This document shows positions 21,386 to 32,313 of a stretch of 64,000 nucleotides of DNA, in pieces. Under the pieces are notes generated by a model. It did not search any database. It worked only from the letters and a program-made list of their open reading frames with translations, and was not told the origin of the DNA. The translations under genes and the position numbers were made by a program. The DNA is from Vigna angularis (taxonomy: Eukaryota; Streptophyta; Magnoliopsida; Fabales; Fabaceae), in assembly GCF_016808095.1 (NCBI RefSeq), contig NC_068975.1, positions 31,705,001 through 31,769,000 on the forward strand. Direction: 5' to 3'. The number at the start of each line of letters is the position of its first letter. Within the stretch, counting starts at the first letter, position 1.

Positions 21386-23731
21386 TCACCGTAAGGCATT
21401 CACGAATGCCGTCAACGAATCAACGTCTCTCTTTTCAGAAGGGTACTTAATTGGTCGAGAAGAGTGTTTGGGGAAGAAAAGTATTGTGGGGAAGCTTCCC
21501 AACTCCAGTTCACTCTTTGCATATTCTTTCTGCTCTCCATCCGCTCTGAATTTCGCAACCTTCACTCCCGACCCTGCCAACTTCTCTGCCAAATCATCAT
21601 ATGATTCCTCCATCGCCTGTTTCAGTTCACAATAAACATCGAATTAGATAATGGTAATTTCAAACCGAATGAACCTTAGTGACACGACATTAACAGAATT
21701 GAAGTTTAGGGAATAGAGTTTAACCTGACAGAAGCGGCACCATGGTGCATAAAGCACAACAAGCCACGGTTCTTTTCGGTTCTCCAATTTTGTTAAATTC
21801 TCAATTCCAGCCCTGCTCAAGCTGATCACATTCTGGGAATTGAAAATGTCAGCGACTGTGGCAGAGCCATTTGAATGGGTGGCCCCATTTCCATTAAGCT
21901 GGGCAGTATCTTCCTGTTTTAGATTACCTTTGTGAAGACCACACTCCTTGGCCTTGGCATCCTCCCACCACCACCTTCCTTCTCTTTCATGCTGCCCAGG
22001 TAAAACTGGCCTTGTGCATGGCTCACAGCCAATTGATACATATCCTTGGGAGTGCAATGAATTTACAGGCACATCCATGGTCCTAAGGAAGTTCCATATG
22101 TCTAGCCCATTAACATTTGCGACTGGGTTCCACTTAACCAGACTGCCAACTCCACCATCCAATCCCTCAAAAACAGGATCAACCTGGACAACAGGGATTT
22201 CAGACCGAGTACCAGGAGACTGATCTTTTCTCTGTCCAGTGATCCACGCCCTGAGACCCTTCAGGGCTCTCCTTAAGGGTCTCACCTTCCTTACTCTGCA
22301 GCACTCTTGATGCCCATCCTCATAAAATGAGAAGAGCCCCTTGGTTCTTACTAAGGCCTGAACCTCAACGGCATCAGGGAACATGTACTCAATGTGAATT
22401 CCATAATGCTTCTCAACTGCATCAAATAATCTGTAAGTTTCTGGGTTCAGCCTTCCAGTATCCAGGCTGAACACTCTGTAGGGTCGACCCGTCAAATGCG
22501 CGTACTCAATTAAAGCAACATCTTCAGCACCGCTGAAAGAATAAAACTACCCATTAAAATCCAAAACCAGGTACATAGCCAAGCAGAACACGTTTGTTAC
22601 AACATAAAACAAGGAACAAAACTTAATTGCCTACTATATTTCAATAGTCGAAATTGTACTCAAGAATGAATGTACTCAACAGATCTGCCATCTTCACATA
22701 GATTCTTCAATTTTCATATCGATTTGGCATTTTCGGTGGGTGACACACGAAAACATTTATTAAAACGTTTCCAACAGAATAATTCTTAATCCTCCTCCAA
22801 ATCATTCTCCTATTAATCTTCTTACTCTATTTGCAAATTTTCCTATGTATTTTCCGATTAATGTCCTTAACAACATTTTTTTATGTTATCATCACATTAA
22901 ATACATTTACTTATTTTATTTTATACATTCTTAATTAAGATTTGTTGAAATATGCAACTATAACCTGTCTATACACAAGAGAAAGATAAAAAATCATCTG
23001 TCTCCTGTTTGTCTTCGTACGTCACTATCTACAAACATATGTGAATGTCTTCATGCAAGTCCACATAAACAAAGCACCGACACATAAAATTAAGAATGTA
23101 CCTAAATGCAATAGCGATGTCGTTGCCAAATTTCTCGAGAGCCTTGTCCATAATTTCAAGAGGAGAAGCATTTTCAAGGTCTTTCGCTAATTGCTCGAAA
23201 TCTTCCTGTCCCTTCTCAACCTCTGTACATCACACACCACAACATTAAAAAAACACGTTCAGATCGCCCCCAATCAAGGCCAGAAAAAAAATTCAACACA
23301 GAAAATTTCCTGAAAACAAGGAAATGTGGTGACAACAGAACGCAGAAAACATACCAGGAGCAACAATAGTTGCTGCAAGAGGAACAACGGAATTATTCCG
23401 TTGGGGTTGGGCGTTGAGAGGTCTGACCGAGGAGCATCGTTGAGTTAAATTAACAACAACGGACGAAACGTGAGGCCCATCCAGAAACCGAAAGGAACCG
23501 GTTTGCGGAGCTGAAAACAGAAACAAGCAAGCATTAATCAAAGAAAACCTAGCTTGTGATAAGAAGTGAGAGGTTCAGATCAAGTTCGTTGTTTGTTAAA
23601 ACGGGAGAGAAGAGGAAAAGAAAGGAAGGGAGATTATCACCTTTCACGTCGGAGGAAGATCCAAGGCGCGAGAAGAAGGAAGTGGACGGTGCTGTTGAGG
23701 AGGAAGAAGTTGTAGTAACGGCGAGAGCCAT
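21386..23731 (-). CDS. APR: 5'-adenylylsulfate reductase (APS reductase), chloroplastic
   Basis: The enzyme reduces APS to sulfite with electrons from glutathione, the key step of plastid sulfate assimilation. Five exons: 23731-23641, 23510-23355, 23222-23102, 22532-21725 and 21616-21386, all GT-AG and in frame, 468 residues. Seen: a Ser/Thr-rich plastid transit peptide (1 to about 70); the reductase domain with [12 protein letters not shown] (from 123) and [12 protein letters not shown]; iron-sulfur cysteines in ECCRVRK (200-201) and GCEPCTRP (292, 295); the catalytic cysteine in KECGLHKGN (320). The C-terminal thioredoxin-fold, glutaredoxin-like domain has the active site WCRFCQ (388, 391). 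The domain order and length are those of plant APRs, not of the CysH type. All key cysteines are present, so it should be active. The start ATG at 23731 opens the transit peptide. Confidence 0.96.
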
Positions 23732-24759
23732 TGCAGAAGGAAATCTGAGCTGAAAAATTGGAGTAGATTCTGTTGGTTTTTTTCCCAGGAAGAAGAAGGA
23801 GAATATAAAGAGATGTGTGATTGAACCTGGACGCAATTGAAGCTCTCTTCGTTCTTCTTACGTGGCGCTTAGTTATTGGTTCAACGCAAAACCCGTGGTT
23901 CGTGGCTTCTCTGCGGTCGCGCGGTCAAGTTGGACTCACATATCACTTCTAAATATTCATTATCTTCCCAGATTCTTCCCCTTCTTACTTATACTAATTA
24001 CTGTTATTTATTATTTGTTTCACATCTTTCTTTATTAATTTTAAATAGTAAAACACCACACAGAAATTAATTGCCTACTTTAAAATTTCTAATTACAATT
24101 ATTATTATGTTTAATAATTGTTAATAATCACTGTCGCGCCTATAATCAATTCGCGTTGCTTATGTTGTGATTGAGTTTCAAGAATTGTTAAACTGTTGAT
24201 ATAATCACTATTTTCCAAGTAGAGTAAGATTAAAGTTACTTGCGTTTAAAACACTGTTGAGGAAATTATACTATTTTCAATTGAACTATATTGGTACTTT
24301 GAGAGTATGTGATGGTGCGTCAACGTCATGCTCTTTTATTGGTTTTGTTTTGTTAGTTAACAAATAGTTAAAAATCTCATAAATAAAATGCAATAAAAAA
24401 ATTAAAGACCAAGTATACTAAATTAATAATATTTAACATTACTTTACTTTTTCTAAGAAATGTGGGAATAAACGAGTTCCCACACCAAGTTTGAATTTAG
24501 ATTTAAATTAACCGTCCAACTAAAATTGTATTTTGAATTTCTTTATTTAAGTATTATTAATAAAATATAATTAATAGTACTTTTTTTTTCATTGATATAT
24601 ACAATCTCGGTACAGTTTATAAAATAGGAAAGTATTACGGAAACACTTTTTAATTTTCCTATACTTTTGTGGCGCCTGCTAAAAGAATAATATTTTAGTT
24701 TTATAATTAACTAATCTCAAATTGTTTTGGATTTGTCTTACCAAAAATTGATTTCACTT
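23732..24759. other. APR promoter side and AT-rich spacer
   Basis: 23732-24000 should hold the leader and promoter of the minus-strand APR gene. Nothing coding is seen beyond it. Confidence 0.45.
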
Positions 24760-25215
24760 TCAACTCTAAATAATTAGTGTTACTACGGCTCTCAACTCTA
24801 AATAATTAGTGTTACTACGGCTCACAGACTATTGATCAGTCTTAGGGTTCATAGGCTACCGATCAGTCTTAGGCGACCGATCAATCTCGACAAACTTTTT
24901 AGCGGTCTAGTTCTGACAACATTGAGACGAGTTAAGGCGCAATAAATGTAATAACGGTTACCGTTAGATAGTTAAGGTTTGAATTAATGATCATTAAGAG
25001 GTAAATTAGTTGGTCAGATTCCATTAAACCCTATAAATAAGGGCTTAGGCTTGAGGTAAAAGCAGAATCAACTCATACTCCACTACGTCTTACTTACATC
25101 CGATCATGACACAAATGTGATATATCGTTCATTAAATCGCTCCTAACTTGAGCGTCGGAGTACAAAGTTAAAGGTTAGTGTCTCGGTCTCACAAACCCCA
25201 CCAAAACAATCAGTA
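24760..25215 (+). mobile_element. LTR-like retroelement remnant with TATA box and a tandem 32-bp start
   Basis: Two exact 32-bp units (24760-24791 and 24792-24823, beginning tcaactctaaataattag) lead into a moderately GC-rich stretch with repeated gaccgatca/accgatcagtctt words. A TATA box (TATAAATA, 25032-25039) inside cctataaataaggg follows. Further on is aacttgagcgtcggagtac (25145-25163), a motif often seen just before the internal region of plant Ty3-type LTR elements, then gtgtctcggtctcacaaaccc. No gag or pol is present, so this is a solo-LTR or TRIM-type fragment. Exact ends are not determined. Confidence 0.5.
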
Positions 25216-25608
25216 ATTTAATCCCATTTTTAAATAACTCAAACAATTATATTTAAGGAAACGCAATTGGTTATATATACATTTTTTTTATTTACCACAT
25301 TTCAAAGACGTATTTCTATTGATCACTTCATTCAAATTTCTGTTTCTACTCGAATATAGAAAGCTTTTGTTAGTGTGCGTGACGATCTAAAGAACCTTTA
25401 TATGTATCACAATCAGTCAGTGTAGCTAATCTTTGTTTTCCCTGGTGAGATAACTCTACAACTCTACAAAGTCACCTAAAATATTTCTATACATCAAATC
25501 ATAACATATTTGATTTTTTTAAAAATAAGTAATTTACATTTAACTATACCTTTTATTAAAAAACTAAGAAATGTTTAACAAATTCATAATTATATATAAC
25601 AATACAAT

Positions 25609-26258
25609 TAGAGCTGTCAAAATAACCCTATCGACCCACCATGTTTGTTAATTTGTGAGTCAACTCAATCTAGCTCACTTATTAATGAATCAAAAAATTG
25701 AACCTGGCTCGACCCACCACGTGTTGATGGGTTAAACCGATTGGTTCACTTAATTACAAGTTTTTTTAAAATAAAAAAAATATGATCTTTTTTAATTTAA
25801 ATCTAAATAAATTTTACTATAAAATGATGTTAAAATCTAAAAATAATTTTTAAAAAAAAGTACCATACAATCCAATGTAATAAAAAACAAGCACACAAAA
25901 AAAAAACAAATAAGTTTCTAGTATTGATAATTTTTTTATTTATCCATTTATAAGATTAAAGTTTTGAATTGATAAATCTATAATATTTTTTTCACATCTT
26001 CTTCTCTATTCTCGTTAACAATACAATAAAAAAATGTTAACTAATAATATTAAAACACAAAATAATAAATAATTAAATTAAATTAGGTGGATTGATGAAG
26101 CTGACTCACCACGGGTTTAACTTAGGTGAACCAGTTCTAAGTGGACCAGGTTGAAAACTAATCCGTATAAAAAATTATATTTTTTTTAAACTCAACTCGA
26201 CCTAAACATGTAGTAGATTGAATTGGTCTAAAAGTTACAACTCATTTTAACAGCACTA
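25609..26258. mobile_element. Non-autonomous hAT element (650 bp) with perfect 8-bp TSD
   Basis: The left end is TAGAGCTGTCAAAATAACCC and the right end, on the minus strand, TAGTGCTGTTAAAATGAGTT. Flanking direct repeats AATACAAT (25601-25608 and 26259-26266) match exactly; 8 bp is the hAT hallmark. Sub-terminal regions carry repeated gacccacc / ggtggattgatgaagctgac words in both orientations. The interior is AT-rich with no transposase, so it would depend on a partner element. Confidence 0.88.
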
Positions 26259-26266
26259 AATACAAT

Positions 26267-27349
26267 ATTAATCACTAAATTACTTATTAATTAATTGTTA
26301 AATACTCATTACAGAATAAAACACTTTCTGAAAAAAAAAAGATAAAAACGTTGTTTAAAAAACTCGTACAACTGCGCCTACCTTGAAATTAAAGTGTGTG
26401 TATATACATATATAAAAGAAAAAACATATAGATGTGACGTCCCCTTGTGTTGGTCTTTTTGTATTATGCTCTTCTTTTATTAGTATTTGAATTTGGTGCT
26501 CTATCGATTTGATTCCAATTTGGTCACTATTCGATTCGCATCAAAACTCGTCAACGTGTGGTACTCCAGCCTCGACTTTTTTGTTCTTTTTATGAGATTG
26601 AACTTTGTTCTGTTCATTCATCCCTCACCACTTGACCCTCTTCATTATTTTGCAATCACATATATAATGCTAATTTATATATAAATATATAAATTATTTT
26701 ATAATATTCCAAGCAAGCAAGACCAAGAAACAATAGTTAGAATAGATTGATAAGAAATTGAAACGAATGAGAGCATATTTGTGAGCTTATGCATGCAGAC
26801 ACGGATTTTACAGCAATAATAATAGTTGAAAAGCATAAAGCATAGATAAAGTAGAAAGCAGTGGAAGTTAGTGCAGAATAACAGCACCACTCATAACCCA
26901 ACCCTTGGAGATCCCAAAGGTTTTGTTGTCCCACAAATATGCTATGGGACCTACACTTCCCACCAAGATCAGCCCTCAGCTACCACAACTTTTAAATTTA
27001 TAAACAAACATACAAACGATAGCAATGACGATTACATGTTGCTTTCAACTTTTCTCAACAACAACAAAGAATAATCTGTATTTCGGTTGAATTGGTTCCA
27101 GATCATTCATCCTTTTTTGTTTTCGTTACGAAAACGTAACACAATATATTTATCGCATATTTGTAACGCGTCTGACTCGTTAATATCTACTAATATATAT
27201 GATAATTGCTCATAAATGACCATTAACTCTTATCGGTATATTTTATATATTACCATTTGCATAAAAATTAGGTTTTCATTTTCTTTTACAATAATTCGAT
27301 AATACCTTCGTATTAGTTCTTTGTGTGGAGACAAGAAGATTCGTAATGT
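26267..27349. other. Intergenic DNA
   Basis: No gene is supported. 26690-27080 has more balanced base composition (for example cccttggagatcccaaagg) but no reading frame with recognisable content. Confidence 0.45.
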
Positions 27350-28059
27350 TTAACTTTAGGTTTAATAGTCTATTTTGTTTCTAGTTTTGCAAATTAGTTC
27401 ATCCTTTACAAACTTTTCTTTGCAACTCAAATTTTTACAGGTTTTTGTCAGGTTTTTCTCTCTCTTCTACTTTAAGAAAATACTTTTATTTAGTTACTAT
27501 TTTTATAGTGAAATTTAAATTGTAAAATATTGATTAAAAATAAATCTAAATAATAGTGTGATGTTTTTCATTTAATACAAATTTAATTGGCAACCACCTA
27601 ACTAAAAAGTGAAAACAGTAATTAAAGTTACATACCATTATAAAAATAAAATAAAAAAGAGTGTCAGCTAAAAAAAACATGCTCCCAGGTTATAAAATCA
27701 AACTCATTTTACCAAATTTGGAAGGTTAGCTTAGCTAACTCCTCCAATTTAATTCCTAATTCACGACACAATTAAACTAAAAAGAGAAAAATAAGAAAGA
27801 AAAAGAAATAGAAGAAGAGACGCTCCAACATTATTGGATAGATTGAAACAAGAAAAATGGTGATAACAGCATTGAAATCACCTTTATGAAAAGGGCAAAC
27901 AGTTATGCGGTAATTTTTTCCAACTTAAATTATGATTGTCTAAGGATAATTGCGAGGTGGTCGTGATTCACAACACAAGTTGCTGAACAAGTGTTCAATA
28001 TATAGTGACAACACGGGAGTTGTATATTGTGCAATGTTTATGTAAGGAGAGAGGGTCCC

Positions 28060-28401
28060 ACGTTTAATAGCACCAAGGACCACTCTTCCTCTTCACTTGT
28101 CTTTCCCTCTTCATGCCTCTTCAACTTCCCCAACTACGTTCTTACCCTTTGATCCCTATAACCCTTCTCAATCTCAACAACACTATTTCCCACTCCAAAC
28201 CAATCTCTTCCACCCATTGCACCCTCCTTCTCCTCCTACCCACAAACACAAGCTTCCTTCAATCCACATTCACATTCACCAAACACAATTACCACACCTA
28301 ACCGATTCCTGGTCCAAGGATGAACTCCTTGCACTTTTCAGAATCAGATCTACCATGGAAAATTGCTTCCCGGAGCACACATGGGACCATGTCTCCAGGT
28401 A

Positions 28402-28492
<91 letters not shown>

Positions 28493-28990
28493 TCCATTAC
28501 ATCACATTACACTACATTCTTTCAGTTAAACCCAATTGTTGTTATCTTTTAATTCACTCACTATTCCTTTGAGCTGAGACTAATAATTTGGGGGGAATGA
28601 GAAATTAATGAGTTAGATACTGTATGCATTCCATTAATCATCACATGTTAATTACACTCATGTGGTAGACAAATTAATGCACATGTGCACCAACCAGAAA
28701 CCAGCTATAGTACTTTAGCTCGCACGCTGACACAGCACGGCAAGACACAGAGCCCGAGAGAAATATATTTATATATAAGGCTCCGCCGGCCATGGAGGAA
28801 AGAAATTAAGTTGAAGAAATGAAAACCATTAGAGGACAGTACGTGCTTACGGTTTTTGTGAAGTAAGAAAAATGCTTATGTTGTGGGTTTTGGATTTTTT
28901 GTATTTATGATGTGTGCGGGAAGCTGGCAGAGCTTGGGTTTTGAGAAGATTGCTGAGAAGTGCAAGAGATGGAGAGGATGACCAAAGAGC
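28060..28990 (+). pseudogene. Captured trihelix (GT-2-like) transcription-factor fragment
   Basis: An open frame at 28097-28398 encodes a Pro/His/Ser-rich N-terminal region (SFPLHASSTSPTTFLPFDPY) followed by the start of a trihelix DNA-binding domain ([20 protein letters not shown], then [12 protein letters not shown]). A splice donor (AG-GTACCT) follows directly. The next exon is recognisable from 28920 (KLAELGF, then after a one-base shift EKIAEKCK). Damage: no in-frame ATG (the frame opens after TAA at 28043-28045); the acceptor AG is mutated to GG at 28918-28919; a frameshift gives TGA at 28942-28944. The trihelix domain is cut short and the rest of the gene, including any second trihelix, is missing. 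Family features suggest a GT-2-like parent. The fragment lies wholly between MULE inverted repeats, so it was moved as a genomic piece with its intron. Confidence 0.85.
28404..28487. repeat. (TA)42 microsatellite in the captured intron
   Basis: 84 bp of uninterrupted TA begin five bases after the splice donor of the trihelix fragment. All YI-repeat reading frames here are artefacts of it. Confidence 0.97.
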
Positions 28991-29450
28991 TTGACATCAT
29001 GGTACAAGACAAGCCATCGCCGGAGACAGACATGCCACCATAATTGAATTCTTAAAGAAATATATATTTAGATTTAAACTCACTTATTTTACAGGAATTA
29101 AAAATATATATTTAGATTCATTTTTAATCAATTTTTCACAATTTAAAAAAACACTATAAAAATAATAATTAAATAAAAGTATTTTCTTAAAGTAGAAGAA
29201 AAGTATAAGAGAGAGAAAAACCTGACAAAAAGTATGCCTTGCATATAAAAGTATAAAAAAAACAGAAGAAAGAGAAAAAGATTTAAGATCGTTTATACTT
29301 ATTTAATCACCGAAGGAACTCTCATTAAGACAAATTTTATCAAAAAATTTATCAAGTAAGGATGCAATTAACATATTTGTTAAAGGATGGACTAATTTGA
29401 CATATGTGAACGAAACTGGGGACAAAATATACTATTAAACCTTAACTTTA

Positions 29451-32313
29451 TAAGCGACAAACGTGTTGGTATCTCCCAAAACTAAAAAAAATATTATTTT
29501 TAACTATTTAATTATTTAATATAATTAAATTTGAAATTTAATTCACAATTATGTATAATATAAATAATCCTTTAAAATATATAATTTTTCTTTCAATTAT
29601 AATAATTTTAAAAATGATTGGGTTACCAAATGGTCGTCCTTCTTATTGCATGTCGGACTGATACACTAAATGGGACAAATAAAATTAACAGACTAAAAAA
29701 ATGTCAACTAGACAACGTCTCTGTTAGTTTTATCATGTGTATAATATTTTAAGAGAGAGGAAAAAAAGTTATATTTATAATGCCACTTTTGTAACGACTC
29801 TGGATTTAACTATATTTTTCTCACAAAAACCTGTACTATAAACTAACTACAAGTTACTATCACAACTTTTATAGATTTTATTACAAAAATTTATACAATT
29901 AACTAATAACAAATTATTGTAACAACTCCAACATATTGTATTATATATATATATTTATATATAGATATTATATACTAAATTATTCAATTGGATAAAAAAC
30001 ATTTTGAACTGATACTTAATTAAGAAAAACTTAAAATAATGCTGAAATAAGTTGTTAGAAGGCAACACCATGAAAAAAATATATTATAGAGAAGACAAAC
30101 AATTTAAATACTAACAAGCAATTAATCAATACAGCTTAAAAAATTATTATATTTTAAAACTGTAGTAAATTCAAAAGTTGATAAATCAATAGAAACTTTA
30201 GGTAGAGCATTCAGCTTAATGCATCAATAAAGGTCTTACATTTTTAATCTTTTTGGCTTATCTTCACACTAGTTGTGTTTGTCATTTTGTGATCAATTAT
30301 TAAATTTAGTAGGGAGTGTAAATTTACCAGTTTGTACAAGTGAAATTCAACTCGAATTCTTCGGAGAGTTTTAAAATTAAAAGTATAAATAAAATATACA
30401 AAAATCTGGACTTATAAATAAAAAATGTAATAATAAAACAAGATTATCTTAAATTAGTTAACCATTAATAAAATTCAAATATTTTATCACCAATGACCTA
30501 CTAACAAAACAATAAAACAATAACAAATTCTCAAATTAACCTAGCCTATATAACGTAGGTCTCACTCAAAACTAAAAAAGTTCACAGAATTAAAAAAGTT
30601 TATGTTAAAAAAAATTATATGACTAGAACAACAAAAAAGATTTAATAAATCACAATTAACTCATAAATCATATTATATAAGTCGATAAGATAATAAAAGT
30701 TAGATGTGGTGGCTTAATTTAACACTGAACCTGAACCAACTTGGTTTAATTTTTAACTTAAGACAATTTAGTTCAACGATTCAACTTAATTTTTCATTTG
30801 AGTAAAGTTATATATTTATATGTTAATTTAAATATTATAATAAGATCAAATCTATTTTCACTGCAACCCGATTTAAAAGCTAACTCTGTCAACTTAAACT
30901 CTTTTAACTCACTCATTTGATATATCAGCAAAAAGAAGACTTATTTAAAAATATGTTAGAATTGATCATTGATTAAATTGACACTTCTAAATATATATAT
31001 TTAAAACATAGAATATGTTATTTTACATGTATTAACTTGTCTATAACTAAATAATTTTATAATCTTAAAATTATGTTAGAGTTTTTTTTTTAAATATTTT
31101 AGTTTTTCATTAGTTTAACAACATTAACTTAAAATCTGCCCATGACTCTTAAACTAATTATTATGAAAAATCTATTAACTCGTCTATGATGGCTAGTGTA
31201 TTGAATTATTTTCTTTCAATTTAATATTTGAGAAATTGGTCATACTAAAAGATAGAGTAAAAACAATTTATTACGTTTTAGTTCTGAAGTTTGAAGTATA
31301 TTTGTTTTTATCTTTAAAATAAATATAAAAAAATGGTTCCTAAAGTTCAAAAATATATTTTTTACTTGAGTCAGACGTGATAATGTCGAAAGGGGATATA
31401 CGGAAAATGTTCACAAAGTCATTCAGCACTCCTCATCTATTCCAATAAGACTGTCCAACTCTAGATATTAGAAAAGTATTTCAAATATTTTGAAGGAGTA
31501 AAATGCACTTTGGACAAGCAAAAATGGAATTACTTTCTACTTAATGAACTAAAAACGTGATTAAGCCAAAACTATAAAAAATAAATAAAATTTTTAACAT
31601 TTTAGTTAAAAAGTAGAATTCATTATGGATTTAACTCATTCCAGTAAGTGAATTAAACTATACGACGGAACTTGTTTGTTTAATCAAAGAAATGGATCTG
31701 ATCATAAAAGTTCTGAGTTGAGAAATAGTTTCACAGTTTACGTCCACATATAGGTCAAATTAACCATGATTTACAGTTATTGGTAACGTGCCACTAATTA
31801 TTTTAATACTAATGAAATTGTAATACAGTTAGGAAGGTGGCTGACGTTTACTTTCATTTTAAGTTCAAAATTAAAATATTTTGCGTTATTTTAGTTTGAC
31901 GTAACCCCTGGAATCAGATGTAAATTCTAAAAATGGGAGATATTGTGATCATAACTAATTTCAATTTTATTAGAATTGATTTTTATCTTCAAAAAATATA
32001 CTTAAGAGGTAAATCACTCATAATTCCATATACGATTAAAATGACTGTTAAAATAATGTACAAGTGCAGACAACATAATTCAATTAACATTGATAAAAAC
32101 TAAATGGACGCACATCTTATTAAAACTATAAATTTGTAATTAAATCCTTAACTATACACACATGAAATAACGCTAATAGCGCTGAAAGAAAGTCCGCATG
32201 AAGAATAATCCAGAGTATAGTGTCTGCTGAAATTGTTTTAGGAGATTGACTAGACACAACTTGTTCGTAGATAGAACCCGACCATATTGCGACAACTAAA
32301 ATATAATATATAT
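29451..32313. other. Intergenic AT-rich DNA
   Basis: No gene is supported. 30690-31200 contains phrases such as cctgaaccaacttggttta and cattagtttaacaacatta that resemble decayed hAT repeats, and 31230-31390 resembles a decayed MULE-type end (ttacgttttagttctgaag). No boundaries could be fixed. The 3' untranslated region of the PI31-like gene should lie just below 32314. Confidence 0.45.

Larger units (their letters stand above)
27359..29441. mobile_element. Pack-MULE (2083 bp) carrying a captured trihelix gene fragment, 9-bp TSD
   Basis: The left end GGTTTAATAGTCTATTTTGT and the right end on the minus strand GGTTTAATAGTATATTTTGT share an 11-base perfect tip, then blocks TCATCCTTTA, TTGTCAGGTTTTTCTCTCTC, TCTACTTTAAGAAAATACTT and GATTAAAAAT.AATCTAAAT. 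The left arm runs to about 27551 and the longer right arm from 29110; the left arm has internal deletions. A perfect 9-bp direct repeat TTAACTTTA flanks the element (27350-27358 and 29442-29450). The interior holds no transposase but does hold a plus-strand fragment of a trihelix transcription-factor gene with its intron. This fits a Pack-MULE. Confidence 0.88.

Noticed and set aside
28276..28572. Reading frames with long YIYIYI runs
   Set aside because: Produced by the (TA)42 microsatellite in the captured intron; not protein-coding.
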